Assembly (NCBI RefSeq): GCF_029201565.1
Contig: NZ_CP104002.1
Span: 1,567,001-1,631,000, forward strand
Reading direction: 5' to 3'
DNA: 64,000 bases
Origin: Devosia sp. SD17-2
Lineage (GTDB): Bacteria; Pseudomonadota; Alphaproteobacteria; Rhizobiales; Devosiaceae
Shown: positions 16,982 to 28,583 of the stretch, piece after piece
Layout of the letters: each line of letters opens with the position of its first letter
How positions within the stretch are numbered: the stretch's first letter is position 1
Notes under the pieces: generated by a model
What the model saw: only the letters and a program-made list of their open reading frames with translations
Told to the model about the DNA's origin: nothing
Database searches by the model: none
Program-made: the position numbers and the translations under genes

Positions 16982-19150
16982 TCAGCCGAACTTGACGACC
17001 AGCTCGTCGGCCTTGGCCTTGAGCCGGGCGATATCCGCCTCGGAGAACTCATGCTGTTCGTAGTCCTGGAGGGCCAGAACGCCGACAACTGACCCGTCTG
17101 CCAGCACCAGCGGCGCGGCGGCGAAGAAGTCGATACCGTTGGTAACGAGATAGGCGTTGTCCCCGTCGATACTGTCCGACTGGGAGTTATGGATCACCAG
17201 CACATCGCCCTTTTCGACGGCCATGCGGGTGAGCTCTGCCGCGTCTTCGTCCTCGAGGTGACGCTCATCGTCGGTGAGATTGATGAGCGCAACGGGGACG
17301 TCGAATTCATCGGCGATGGCGTCAAGGGCATTGCCCAGGGCGTCGTCGCCGCGACCGAGCCCGGCGAAGGGCTGGGCCTTGATGGCCTGGCGGTTCTTGA
17401 CGGGGGCCTGGGCGGCCTTGATGGCGTCAGCCGCCTTGTCGAGGTCGCGGTAGAGGGCGTCGACATGGAGGAGATCAGCCGTTTCCTCGCCGGCCGCTGC
17501 GTTGAGCAGGACGACGGCGATGCGGACCTCGGGGTCCATGCGTCGGATGCGCCGGGCGACATAGCGGCACTGGGCACGGATGTCGGCGCCCATGAACATC
17601 AGGACCACGGTGTGCACGGGTTCGAGTTCGAGCCGGCCGATGGCTTCCTGGCGGATAGCGCCGGGGGGGAGGACCGAGACGCCGAGCTTGTCGTCGAGCA
17701 GCTTCATGCCGAGCAGGCGGGCCGCGGCCTCGTCGATTTCGGTGCGGCCGCCGATGAGCATGATCGGGGCCTCGTCCTGCCAGACCGGCTCGACGACATT
17801 GTTGAGAACGGCCTCGAAAGTGGCGATGAGCTGGCGGCGCTGCGGCACGGATTCGGGGCGATCCGGCAGTTCTGCCGTGGCCATGCGCAGGGTGGGGAGC
17901 ATGACATCATCGACCCATTTTTCGCGGTCGTGCTCTTCGAGATAATCCTCGGAGAGATCGATGGCGTCCTCGGTCTTGCCGTTGAGCATGCGCTGGTACA
18001 GCCGCTCATGGGTCGAGAGCACCGGCTCGCTGCCGAGAAGGGTCTCGAGGAACTGGAACTGGGGCAGGTGGCGTCCGACAACCACAAGAACCACAGTCAT
18101 GGGCGTGGCAAGGATGAGGCCGACCGGCCCCCAGAGGGTCGCCCAAAACATGGCCGAAAGCAGGATGGCGATAGGCGAGACGCCGGTGCTGGAGCCGTAA
18201 AGGCGCGGCTCGATGACGTTGGCCGTGGTGAGGTCGATGACGACGAAGAGCCCGACCGCCATCAGCAGCATGTTCCAGCCGGGATCGACGGCGAAGGTCA
18301 GGGTAAAGGGCACGATGGCGATGATGAGCGCGCCAACGAAGGGAATATAGCGGAACAGAATGATCAGGAGGCCCCAGAGCGGAGCGCTCGGCACACCGAT
18401 CAGCCAGAGGCCAATGCCGAAGATGATGCCGTAGGTTGTGTTCACCATCAGCTGGATGATGAGATAGCGGCCGACACGCCTGCTGGCGTCGGAAATGGCA
18501 AGGTTGGTCAGCGAATAGCGGCCGGCGCTGACGAGGCGAATGAAACGCTCCTGCATGTCGGCGCGGCCCATCAGCAGGAAAATCAGAAAGACGGTGACGA
18601 TGGCGGCGGTGGCGATGGGGCCGACAATGGAGCCCATGACCGAAGTGATCACCGCCAGTGGCCCGATGTCGTTTGAAATGGTGACGGGGATCGGGCGCAT
18701 CTGGCCCGGTTCTGCGGGCGCGCCAGTGGAGTCGCCGTTAAAACCATCCCCGAGGCTCGACATCATGCCGGTGATCTGGTCGAGCCAGGTCATGCCGCCG
18801 AACTGTTCCTGCAGGCCCTCGATCTTGGTCTGCATGATGGAGCGGTAGCCAGGGAGTTCCTGCACCAGGTTGGCAATCTGCAATCCGGCCATGACGGCAA
18901 AGCCGGCGAGGGCGGCCACGGCGATCAGCACCGCAAGGATAACGGCAACCGGATCGGGCAGGTGGAGGCGCCGGTTCATCCAGCTGACGAGCGGATTGAG
19001 GGCAAAGGCCAGAAGAATGGCCAGAACCAGCGGCACAAAAATCCCTGCACCGAGATAAAGCAGGGTCGCAGTTATAGCAAAGGTGGCAATGGCTTCGAAT
19101 GCATTGAGGCGCCGGCGTGGAACCGGCACAATTTCAGGATATGTGTTCAA
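16982..19150 (-). CDS. AI-2E (PerM) family transporter with long C-terminal tail and GAF-like domain
   Basis: A protein of about 722 residues. The first 375 residues carry the eight or so membrane segments of the AI-2E exporter family, including LILATPMTVVLVVVGRHL at the end. A helical soluble region follows (about 385-440), then an alpha/beta segment (about 465-590, with PIMLIGGRTEID and TVVLMFMGADIRAQCRYVA) that somewhat resembles a B12-binding or STAS-like fold. Residues from about 610 to the end look like a GAF domain (LDAIADEFDVPVALINL, then GVLALQDYEQHEFSEAD). The substrate is unknown; family members export varied compounds. TTG at 19150 lies nine bases after GGGGAG and is preferred to TTG at 19171. 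It is divergent from ettA. Confidence 0.82.
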   Translation of the reverse strand: MNTYPEIVPVPRRRLNAFEAIATFAITATLLYLGAGIFVPLVLAILLAFALNPLVSWMNRRLHLPDPVAVILAVLIAVAALAGFAVMAGLQIANLVQELPGYRSIMQTKIEGLQEQFGGMTWLDQITGMMSSLGDGFNGDSTGAPAEPGQMRPIPVTISNDIGPLAVITSVMGSIVGPIATAAIVTVFLIFLLMGRADMQERFIRLVSAGRYSLTNLAISDASRRVGRYLIIQLMVNTTYGIIFGIGLWLIGVPSAPLWGLLIILFRYIPFVGALIIAIVPFTLTFAVDPGWNMLLMAVGLFVVIDLTTANVIEPRLYGSSTGVSPIAILLSAMFWATLWGPVGLILATPMTVVLVVVGRHLPQFQFLETLLGSEPVLSTHERLYQRMLNGKTEDAIDLSEDYLEEHDREKWVDDVMLPTLRMATAELPDRPESVPQRRQLIATFEAVLNNVVEPVWQDEAPIMLIGGRTEIDEAAARLLGMKLLDDKLGVSVLPPGAIRQEAIGRLELEPVHTVVLMFMGADIRAQCRYVARRIRRMDPEVRIAVVLLNAAAGEETADLLHVDALYRDLDKAADAIKAAQAPVKNRQAIKAQPFAGLGRGDDALGNALDAIADEFDVPVALINLTDDERHLEDEDAAELTRMAVEKGDVLVIHNSQSDSIDGDNAYLVTNGIDFFAAAPLVLADGSVVGVLALQDYEQHEFSEADIARLKAKADELVVKFG

Positions 19151-19361
19151 TTTGGAGGTCTCCCCAAGCAACCCGGAAAACTAACACGGGATAGACTTGG
19201 TTCCCCTCCGGCGGGGCAGGGTGCATTATAACGCGCCGACGCGACATTTCAGCCGATTGTGCGGGATCATGGGGCCGCAGTGACGGCCAGCCGTTGCTCC
19301 CTTGTGCGGCATGGCCTACATAGACGGCCAACTCCCGTTACGCATAAGAGGCAAGGACGCA

Positions 19362-21017
19362 ATGGCGCGCCAGTTTATTTATCACATGCACGGAATGTCG
19401 AAGGCTTATGCCGGCGGCAAAAAGGTGCTGGATAATATCCATCTGTCTTTCTACCCCGATGCCAAGATCGGCATCCTGGGCCCGAACGGCTCGGGTAAGT
19501 CGACCCTGCTCAAGATCATGGCCGGCATCGACACCGAGTTCACCGGTGAAGCCTGGGCTGCCGATGGCGCCAAGATCGGCTATCTGGCGCAGGAACCGCA
19601 GCTTGATCCGAACCTCGACGTGCTGGGCAATGTCATGCTCGGCGTCAAGGAGAAGAAGGCCGTCATCGATCGCTACAACGAGCTGATGATGGACTATTCG
19701 GACGAGACCGCTGACGAAGCGGCCAAGCTCCAGGATGTCATCGACAGCCAGAACCTGTGGGATCTCGAATCCCAGGTCGAAGTGGCGATGGAAGCCCTCG
19801 GTTGCCCTCCGGGCGATTCTTCGGTCGAGAACCTCTCGGGCGGTGAAAAGCGTCGCGTCGCGCTCTGCGCGCTGCTGCTCAGCAAGCCTGACCTGCTGCT
19901 GCTCGACGAACCGACCAACCATCTCGACGCCGAAACCACCGCATGGCTCGAACGCCATCTGCGTGAATTCGAAGGCGCCGTGCTCATCATCACCCACGAT
20001 CGCTACTTCCTGGATAACGTCACCGGCTGGATCCTCGAGCTCGATCGCGGCCGCGGCGTTCCCTACGAGGGCAATTACTCCGCTTACCTCGATGCCAAGG
20101 CCAAGCGCTTTGCGCAGGAAAAGAGCGAAGATGCGGCCCGCGCAAAGGTGCTGGAACGTGAAAAGGAATGGATGGGCATGTCGCCTCAGGCACGCCAGTC
20201 CAAGTCCAAGGCACGTATCAAGGCCTATGACGAACTGGTCAAGCTCAACGACGCCCGTACCATGTCGCATACCGCCCAGATCATCATTCCGCCGGGCGAA
20301 CGCCTCGGCCAGAACGTGATCACTGTGGAAGGCGTGTCGAAGTCCTTCGGCGATCGCCTGCTGATCGACAATCTCTCGTTCAAGCTGCCGCCGGGTGGTA
20401 TCGTGGGCATCATCGGCCCGAACGGCGCCGGCAAGACCACGCTCTTCAAGATGCTGACCGGTCAGGAAAAGCCGGATTCGGGCACCATCACCGTGGCCGA
20501 GAACGTGCACCTCGGCTATGTCGACCAGAGCCGCGACTCCCTCGATCCGAACAAGACCGTCTGGGAAGAAATCTCCGGCGGCGACGATGTGCTGATGCTC
20601 GGCAAGCGCGAGATGAATTCTCGTGCGTATACCTCGACCTTCAACTTCAAGGGCGGGGACCAGCAGCAGAAGGTCGGCAATCTTTCGGGTGGCCAGCGTA
20701 ACCGCGTGCACCTTGCCAAGATGCTCAAGGCCGGCTCGAACGTGCTCCTCCTCGACGAACCGACCAACGACCTCGACACCGAAACCCTTGCCGCGCTCGA
20801 AGAGGCGCTCGAGGAATTCGCCGGTTGCGCCGTTATCATCAGCCACGATCGCATGTTCCTCGATCGTCTGGCGACCCACATGCTGGCCTTTGAAGGCGAC
20901 AGCCACGTGGAATGGTTCGAAGGCAACTTCCAGGACTACGAGGCCGACAAGGTCCGCCGTCTCGGCGCCGACGCGGTCAACCCGAAGCGCGCAACGTATA
21001 AGCCGCTGACCCGCTAA
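19362..21017 (+). CDS. ettA: Energy-dependent translational throttle protein EttA (ABC-F)
   Basis: A 551-residue ABC-F protein with two ATPase domains and no membrane segments. It binds the ribosomal E site and gates translation according to the ATP/ADP ratio. Walker A motifs are GPNGSGKS (residues 40-47) and GPNGAGKT (from 352). Signatures are LSGGEKRR and LSGGQRNR, and Walker B motifs are LLLLDEPTNHLD and LLLDEPTNDLD. The inter-domain linker (about 240-320) carries the basic helix PQARQSKSKARIKAYDEL typical of EttA. The ATG at 19362 follows AAGGA; an upstream in-frame ATG at 19302 would add 20 non-conserved residues. Codons such as GGT and CGT are frequent, consistent with high expression. 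Confidence 0.94.
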   Translation: MARQFIYHMHGMSKAYAGGKKVLDNIHLSFYPDAKIGILGPNGSGKSTLLKIMAGIDTEFTGEAWAADGAKIGYLAQEPQLDPNLDVLGNVMLGVKEKKAVIDRYNELMMDYSDETADEAAKLQDVIDSQNLWDLESQVEVAMEALGCPPGDSSVENLSGGEKRRVALCALLLSKPDLLLLDEPTNHLDAETTAWLERHLREFEGAVLIITHDRYFLDNVTGWILELDRGRGVPYEGNYSAYLDAKAKRFAQEKSEDAARAKVLEREKEWMGMSPQARQSKSKARIKAYDELVKLNDARTMSHTAQIIIPPGERLGQNVITVEGVSKSFGDRLLIDNLSFKLPPGGIVGIIGPNGAGKTTLFKMLTGQEKPDSGTITVAENVHLGYVDQSRDSLDPNKTVWEEISGGDDVLMLGKREMNSRAYTSTFNFKGGDQQQKVGNLSGGQRNRVHLAKMLKAGSNVLLLDEPTNDLDTETLAALEEALEEFAGCAVIISHDRMFLDRLATHMLAFEGDSHVEWFEGNFQDYEADKVRRLGADAVNPKRATYKPLTR

Positions 21018-21043
21018 GCAGTTTTGTGTTGAAACGAATTCTG

Positions 21044-21076
21044 GCCGGCTCCGACACTGTCGGGGCCGGTTTTTTA
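21044..21076 (+). terminator. Terminator after ettA
   Basis: CCGGCTCCGACA pairs with TGTCGGGGCCGG around a short loop, followed by six T. It also lies next to the stop codon of the converging AraC-type gene. Confidence 0.85.
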
Positions 21077-21081
21077 TTCAC

Positions 21082-21939
21082 TCACCCCCTGAACCGTCCC
21101 CGATACGCCCTCGGCGTCATGCCGCGCAGGGTTTGAAAATGGCGGTTGAAGTTGGCGAGGGAGGCGTAGCCGACAGAGTTGGCGATGTGCTGAATCGGCT
21201 GGTCGGTGGAGGAGAGGCGGGCGCAGGCGTCGGCGATGCGCAGGCGGATGAGATATTGCGAGATGGTCGTCTGGGTGTGTTTCAAGAACATGCGGTGGAG
21301 GCCGGAGGCACTAAGGGCGGCGAGATCGGCGAGGGTGTCTAGCCGGATCAGTTCGGCGTGATGGGCGTGGATATGGGCGAGGACGCGGTCGATGCGGGCG
21401 CGACTGGTCTGATCGGCGGGGGCGGCGCTGCTGGTGGAGAGCGCGGTGGCGTCCCGGTCACGAGCGAGGGTGAGGAGCAGGTCCAGCAGGCTGAAAAGAC
21501 GCTGTTCCGGCGGCTGATCGAACAGCGCCTCGTAGCGCTGGCGCAGGGCGCTGGCGGTGGCTGCGGGGAAGTGGAGGCCGTGGCGGGCGCGGGTGATGAG
21601 ATCGCGCAAGGGGGCGAGTTCGACTGAAGTCGCCGCCATCTGCTCAAGCCAGTCGGGGCCGAACCAGAGCACAAGGGCAACATGGGGCTGGGTAGGGTCG
21701 ATGGCCTCGGTAGAAGCCCAGGTGTGAGGGAGATTGCCGCCGACAAGGATCAGGTCGTCGTGGTCATAGGGAGCGGCGTGATCGCCGATAAAGCGCTGGC
21801 CGCGGGAGTTGAGCGTGAGGGTGAGCTCCATCTCCGGGTGATGATGCCACTGGAAGGGGATGCCTTCGGGCAGGCGGCGATTGAGCATGGCCCAGGAGGC
21901 GCCGTCGGCCGCCGCGAGCTTTTCGAGATAGGGCTTCAT
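21082..21939 (-). CDS. AraC-family transcriptional regulator
   Basis: A 285-residue regulator. The N-terminal cupin-like domain has FQWHHHPEMELTL (about residues 29-41) and GDHAAPYDHDDLILVGGNLPHTW, the usual sensor barrel of AraC/cupin regulators. The C-terminal domain (about 185-282) has two helix-turn-helix motifs, the second containing IQHIANSVGYASLANFNRHF and MTPRAYR. It is divergent from the dioxygenase gene at 22070, so this enzyme is its likely target. A CTGGCG/CGCCAG inverted repeat stands in the gap between the two genes. Confidence 0.9.
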   Translation of the reverse strand: MKPYLEKLAAADGASWAMLNRRLPEGIPFQWHHHPEMELTLTLNSRGQRFIGDHAAPYDHDDLILVGGNLPHTWASTEAIDPTQPHVALVLWFGPDWLEQMAATSVELAPLRDLITRARHGLHFPAATASALRQRYEALFDQPPEQRLFSLLDLLLTLARDRDATALSTSSAAPADQTSRARIDRVLAHIHAHHAELIRLDTLADLAALSASGLHRMFLKHTQTTISQYLIRLRIADACARLSSTDQPIQHIANSVGYASLANFNRHFQTLRGMTPRAYRGRFRG

Positions 21940-21967
21940 CTGGCGCTTATCCGCTTGCTAACGCCAG
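21940..21967. promoter_or_regulatory. Inverted repeat in the AraC/dioxygenase intergenic region
   Basis: CTGGCG and CGCCAG, spaced by 16 bases, begin immediately upstream of the AraC-type start codon. The position suits autoregulation, but the arms are short. Confidence 0.25.
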
Positions 21968-22069
21968 AATAGTATCAGAACTGGCAAGTTGCCGACAACA
22001 TCGGCCGCGTCGGGCCCGCTAGTGTGCTGCTACCGAATGATCGGGAGCGAGACATGGGAGAGTTCCGAC

Positions 22070-23011
22070 ATGCAGACCATGGCCAATGCGATGAAGCGCG
22101 ACAGCCATCCGACCACCAATGCAACCGTCCAGCTCAAGGATATTCAGAAGCGCCTGCCGCTGCGGGTGTTGTCGGAGGCGGATTGGCAGCAGTGGACAAC
22201 CAAGGGTTATGTGATCGTGCGGCAGGCGGTGCCTGCGGCCAATGTCGAACGGCTTGCGGATCTGCTCTGGAAATTTGACGAAAAGGACCCGAACGACCAG
22301 TCCACCTGGTATGCGCCGCAGCGGCGCGATCACATCATGAAGGAGCTGAACGGCACCGGCATGCTGGAGATCTATAATCACCAGTATCTGTGGGACAACC
22401 GGATGGAGCAGCGCATCTACGATGTGTTCGTCGACATCTGGGACCGCGAGGATCTGTGGGTGACGATCGACCGGGCTAACCTTAATCCGCCCAAGAAGGT
22501 AAAGGGCAATCCCAACGGTTTTATCCATTGGGACGTCGATACCTCCATCGTTCCGCCGCCGATTGGGGTGCAGGCGGTGCTCAGTTTGAAAAAGCAGGAT
22601 GGCGACGTCGGGGGCTTCCAGTGCGTGCCCTATCTCTTCGAGCATTTTGACGAATGGGTGAAAACCCAGCCTGCCGATCGCGATCCGATGCATCCGGACA
22701 TGACTGGCCTCAGCGTCGTCAATATCGACATGGAGCCGGGCGATCTGATGATCTTCAATTCGCTCCTGGCCCATGGTGTGCGGCCCAATCACTCCGAAAA
22801 CCGCGTGCGTATGGCGCAGTATATTTCGATGCATCCGGCCGAGTTCGACAACGCCGAAGAGCGCGAGGAACGCATTCGCCTGTGGCGCGAGCGGGACCAT
22901 CCGCGGCGCGATGCCTTTCCGGGCGACCCGCGGGAGTGGGAAAAGCACAATGCCGAAACGGCGAAGCTGACGCCGCTGGGCGAAAAGCTTCTCGGGCTGA
23001 CCCGCTGGTGA
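22070..23011 (+). CDS. Phytanoyl-CoA dioxygenase (PhyH) family protein
   Basis: A 313-residue Fe(II)/2-oxoglutarate-dependent dioxygenase. The iron triad is visible as HWDVD (HxD) near the middle and the His of LLAHGVRPNH near residue 241, followed by the 2-oxoglutarate-binding Arg in ENRVRMAQYISMHP. The double-stranded beta-helix strand MEPGDLMIFNSL is conserved in the family. The substrate cannot be inferred from sequence. The start is ATG 22070 with GGGAGAG upstream; an earlier in-frame start at 21989 has no comparable site. It is transcribed divergently from an AraC regulator and has its own terminator. Confidence 0.85.
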   Translation: MQTMANAMKRDSHPTTNATVQLKDIQKRLPLRVLSEADWQQWTTKGYVIVRQAVPAANVERLADLLWKFDEKDPNDQSTWYAPQRRDHIMKELNGTGMLEIYNHQYLWDNRMEQRIYDVFVDIWDREDLWVTIDRANLNPPKKVKGNPNGFIHWDVDTSIVPPPIGVQAVLSLKKQDGDVGGFQCVPYLFEHFDEWVKTQPADRDPMHPDMTGLSVVNIDMEPGDLMIFNSLLAHGVRPNHSENRVRMAQYISMHPAEFDNAEEREERIRLWRERDHPRRDAFPGDPREWEKHNAETAKLTPLGEKLLGLTRW

Positions 23012-23018
23012 TTTTGGA

Positions 23019-23054
23019 GGCAGGGCGAGCGTTGCCGCCCTGCCTCTCCCTTTA
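23019..23054 (+). terminator. Terminator after the PhyH-family gene
   Basis: GGCAGGGCG pairs with CGCCCTGCC around an 8-base loop, followed by TCTCCCTTT. Confidence 0.65.
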
Positions 23055-23166
23055 CCAAACCGCCAGAAGGCTTCCGAAAACGCGTTGGGTTTGGCTGAAT
23101 TTGTGCAATATGCTCGGCCAGATCGGGGCTTAGCGCCCTTACAGGTTTGCCGTTTTGGGGGAATGG

Positions 23167-23505
23167 ATGAAGAGGATCTTGACGGGGGCGGTGCTGCTAG
23201 GCGGCCTTGCCCTCGCCGCGCCGGCAGGGGCAGCGCCCGGGCTGTGCGAAATGACGGACTATGACAGCTTCGACTGCGACGTGAGTGTCGATGGTGGCGG
23301 GCTGACATTCGCGCTCCCGGACGGTCAGGTTTTTGCGTTTGCATTGACGGCGGACAATGAGGGGCAGGGCTATCGGATTTCCGCCGATGCACGGCCCGGC
23401 CAGGTGCCGGTCGAGCTCGGCGTGTTTGCGCCCATCGCTGATGAGCCAGGGTGCTGGTTCGGCGCGCGATATGACATCCGCTTTTGTGCCATGGTGCTGC
23501 AGTAG
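23167..23505 (+). CDS. Small secreted hypothetical protein with four cysteines
   Basis: A 112-residue protein with a signal peptide (residues 1-23, cleavage near AGA-A). The mature part is about 90 residues with cysteines in PGLCEM, FDCDV, PGCWFG and RFCAM, enough for two disulfides. The short beta-rich sequence suggests a compact periplasmic domain. I do not recognise the family. ATG 23167 begins the signal peptide; an in-frame TTG four codons earlier is less likely. It is followed after 50 bases by the alpha/beta hydrolase gene. Confidence 0.65.
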   Translation: MKRILTGAVLLGGLALAAPAGAAPGLCEMTDYDSFDCDVSVDGGGLTFALPDGQVFAFALTADNEGQGYRISADARPGQVPVELGVFAPIADEPGCWFGARYDIRFCAMVLQ

Positions 23506-23555
23506 TCTGGCCCAAGCCCTATAGCGAATAAATCCAGTTCCATTGGAGCGCTGCC

Positions 23556-24404
23556 ATGACCGGCGAACCCTTTGTCATAAAAACGGGTGGCGCCGTGCTG
23601 CCCGGCGTGTCGCTCGGCGAGGGATTGCCCGTCGTGTTTCTGCACGCCGGCGTCTGCGACTACCGCATGTGGGAGCAGCAGATGGCTCTGGCGGCCGAGA
23701 TGGGCTGGCGCGCCATTGCCTACGACCGGCGCGGCTATGGCGGGGCGGAAAGCCCGGACGAGAAATTCAGCCACCTTGATGATCTCGAGGCGGTGCTTGA
23801 GGCGCTCGATATCCAAGCGGCGATCTTTGTCGGCTGCTCTCTCGGCGGCGGGCTGGCGATCGACTATGCGCTGCGCCATCCAGGTCGCGTTATCGGCCTT
23901 GTGCTGATCGGCACCTCGGTGACCGGCGCGCCGTGGACGGCGACGCAGGCCGAGGAAGCCATCGAGATGGCGGAAGAGGATGCCTGGGAGCGGGGCGATC
24001 TCGACCTCCTCAACAGGGTCCAGGCGCATGAGTGGCTGGATGGTCCTCGCGGGCCAAGCGGCCGTGTGGGCGGAGCGGCGCGGGCGCTGTTTCTCGACAT
24101 GAATGCGCGGGCGCTGAGCAAGCCGCCGCTGACGCAGGAAGAAGAGCGCGAGTCAGCCTGGTCGCGTGTTGGCGAGATCAATGCGCCATCGCTGCTGATC
24201 GTCGGCGACGAGGATTTTACCGCGCTGGTGGACAGGCATGAGCACCTCTCGGAGACCATGCCGAACGCCTATGCGCTGGTGATGGAAGGGGTTGCCCATG
24301 TCCCCAGCATCGAGCGGCCCGATCTCATCAACCGGATGCTGGAAGAGTTTCTCGACGCCTTCAGCGGCGATGATGACGATGATGATGAGGATGACGCGGA
24401 ATAG
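23556..24404 (+). CDS. Alpha/beta hydrolase
   Basis: A 282-residue single-domain alpha/beta hydrolase. The oxyanion-side motif is VVFLHAGVCDYRMW, with HAG in place of the common HGxP/HGG. The nucleophile Ser lies in GCSLGGG near residue 95, the acid is probably in VGDEDF, and the catalytic His is in GVAHVPSIERP. The tail ends in a run of Asp and Glu (about ten acidic residues), which is unusual for this family. The substrate is unknown; the sequence resembles proline-iminopeptidase and haloperoxidase-like hydrolases only generally. Confidence 0.88.
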   Translation: MTGEPFVIKTGGAVLPGVSLGEGLPVVFLHAGVCDYRMWEQQMALAAEMGWRAIAYDRRGYGGAESPDEKFSHLDDLEAVLEALDIQAAIFVGCSLGGGLAIDYALRHPGRVIGLVLIGTSVTGAPWTATQAEEAIEMAEEDAWERGDLDLLNRVQAHEWLDGPRGPSGRVGGAARALFLDMNARALSKPPLTQEEERESAWSRVGEINAPSLLIVGDEDFTALVDRHEHLSETMPNAYALVMEGVAHVPSIERPDLINRMLEEFLDAFSGDDDDDDEDDAE

Positions 24405-24449
24405 GATAGGCCGCGCGGCTGATGCCTTGATTCAACGGGCTGATGTCTT

Positions 24450-24475
24450 GAATCACTTGCCGGAGGAAGTGATTC
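24450..24475. repeat. Inverted repeat GAATCACTT/AAGTGATTC
   Basis: A perfect 9-bp inverted repeat with an 8-base spacer, followed 15 bases later by TTTTTGATG. A neighbouring TTGATTCAA palindrome lies at about 24427-24435. It could be a terminator for the hydrolase gene, a dispersed repeat or a protein-binding site. Confidence 0.4.
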
Positions 24476-24557
24476 CGGATCGTGAGATAAGTTTTTGATG
24501 TTGCAGTGGTTTCTGAGGATGGTCCGGCGCCCAGGGGAGGGCGCCGGGCCATTTGCG

Positions 24558-25007
24558 TCAGACGGCGATGATGCCGTCGAAATGCTTGCTCAGCTGCGGT
24601 GTGGGGAGGTTGGTCAGGTCCTTGTCGAGCTCGGCGAGGACCAGCTTCTTGGAGTGATCGGACAGCTGCTTGCGAAAATTGCCCAAGGCAATCGGGGCTG
24701 CGGCAATCACCAGGCGATCAAAGGAACCATCGAGCGCCTTACGGTCGACCTCCTGGGCGACGGTGCGGACGAATTCGGCTTCGCGGTGGTCGGCCGCGTC
24801 GGTGCGCGGCTCCATGGCACTGCGGCCTGCGCCAGCTGAAGAAAATCCGCGGCCGGGTTTGTCGGTGTTGATGTCCTGGCTCTGCAGGGGCGCGATGGCC
24901 CATTCAAGACCATTGACGCTGGACAGGCCCTTGCCGGGGCCATTGTGCTCCAGGATGCGGGCCTGGGTGCCGTTTGCGATCAAGATCCAGGTGATGGGCT
25001 TTTTCAT
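24558..25007 (-). CDS. Host attachment family protein
   Basis: A 149-residue protein of the family named after a putative attachment-to-host protein (AtsE-like) in Agrobacterium. It starts TWILIANGTQARILEHNGPG, has the central AEFVRTVAQEVDRKA helix, and continues with DRLVIAAAPIALGNFRKQL and KDLTNLPTPQLSKHF, all typical of this family. The fold resembles the archaeal eRF1-like/Baeria domains, and a direct role in attachment is not proved. It has no signal peptide and is a monocistronic gene. Confidence 0.85.
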   Translation of the reverse strand: MKKPITWILIANGTQARILEHNGPGKGLSSVNGLEWAIAPLQSQDINTDKPGRGFSSAGAGRSAMEPRTDAADHREAEFVRTVAQEVDRKALDGSFDRLVIAAAPIALGNFRKQLSDHSKKLVLAELDKDLTNLPTPQLSKHFDGIIAV

Positions 25008-25142
25008 CTGCTTCTCCTCAGTTTAGACGGGCCCGGTCGCAGCCGTCTGGCCACGATCGTTCAGAGGCAAACGTCCTACTGATGAAAAGGTTGGGCCTGA
25101 CAGGTGGCAGATCAATGGCGCGTCAGGATTAATCGGAAAAGG

Positions 25143-28352
<3,210 letters not shown>

Positions 28353-28376
28353 GGTCTCGCATAGCGAAACCGAAAG

Positions 28377-28406
28377 GGCCCCGGGATTTTCCCGGGGCCT
28401 TTTTTT
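28377..28406 (+). terminator. Terminator after katG
   Basis: GGCCCCGGG pairs with CCCGGGGCC around ATTTT and is followed by seven T. Confidence 0.92.
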
Positions 28407-28532
28407 ATATCGGCGCGCGGTTTAGGGCGCGATCGATCGAGCTTTATTCAACTTGTCTCTTCTGGCTTCAGCCGCGTGCAAGCGGAATGGCCCCAGTGTG
28501 ATCGCCGATGCGCACGCCGTGGGAGTAGGCCA

Positions 28533-28583
28533 ATGAATAAGTTTCACGCGGTAGCAGAGCATGTCTGGGGCCAGACGTGGTGA
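28533..28583 (+). other. Possible 16-codon leader ORF before the DUF2336 gene
   Basis: ATG at 28533, eight bases after a GGAG, opens a 16-codon frame (MNKFHAVAEHVWGQTW). Its TGA overlaps a GTG of the next gene (GTGA at 28580-28583). The arrangement would allow translational coupling. It is too short to trust without expression data. Confidence 0.3.

Noticed and set aside
17189..18676. Plus-strand open frame of 495 codons
   Set aside because: Antisense to the AI-2E-family permease; highly charged with no hydrophobic core or known motif.
19338..20906. Minus-strand open frame of 522 codons
   Set aside because: Antisense to ettA, which has two complete ABC cassettes.
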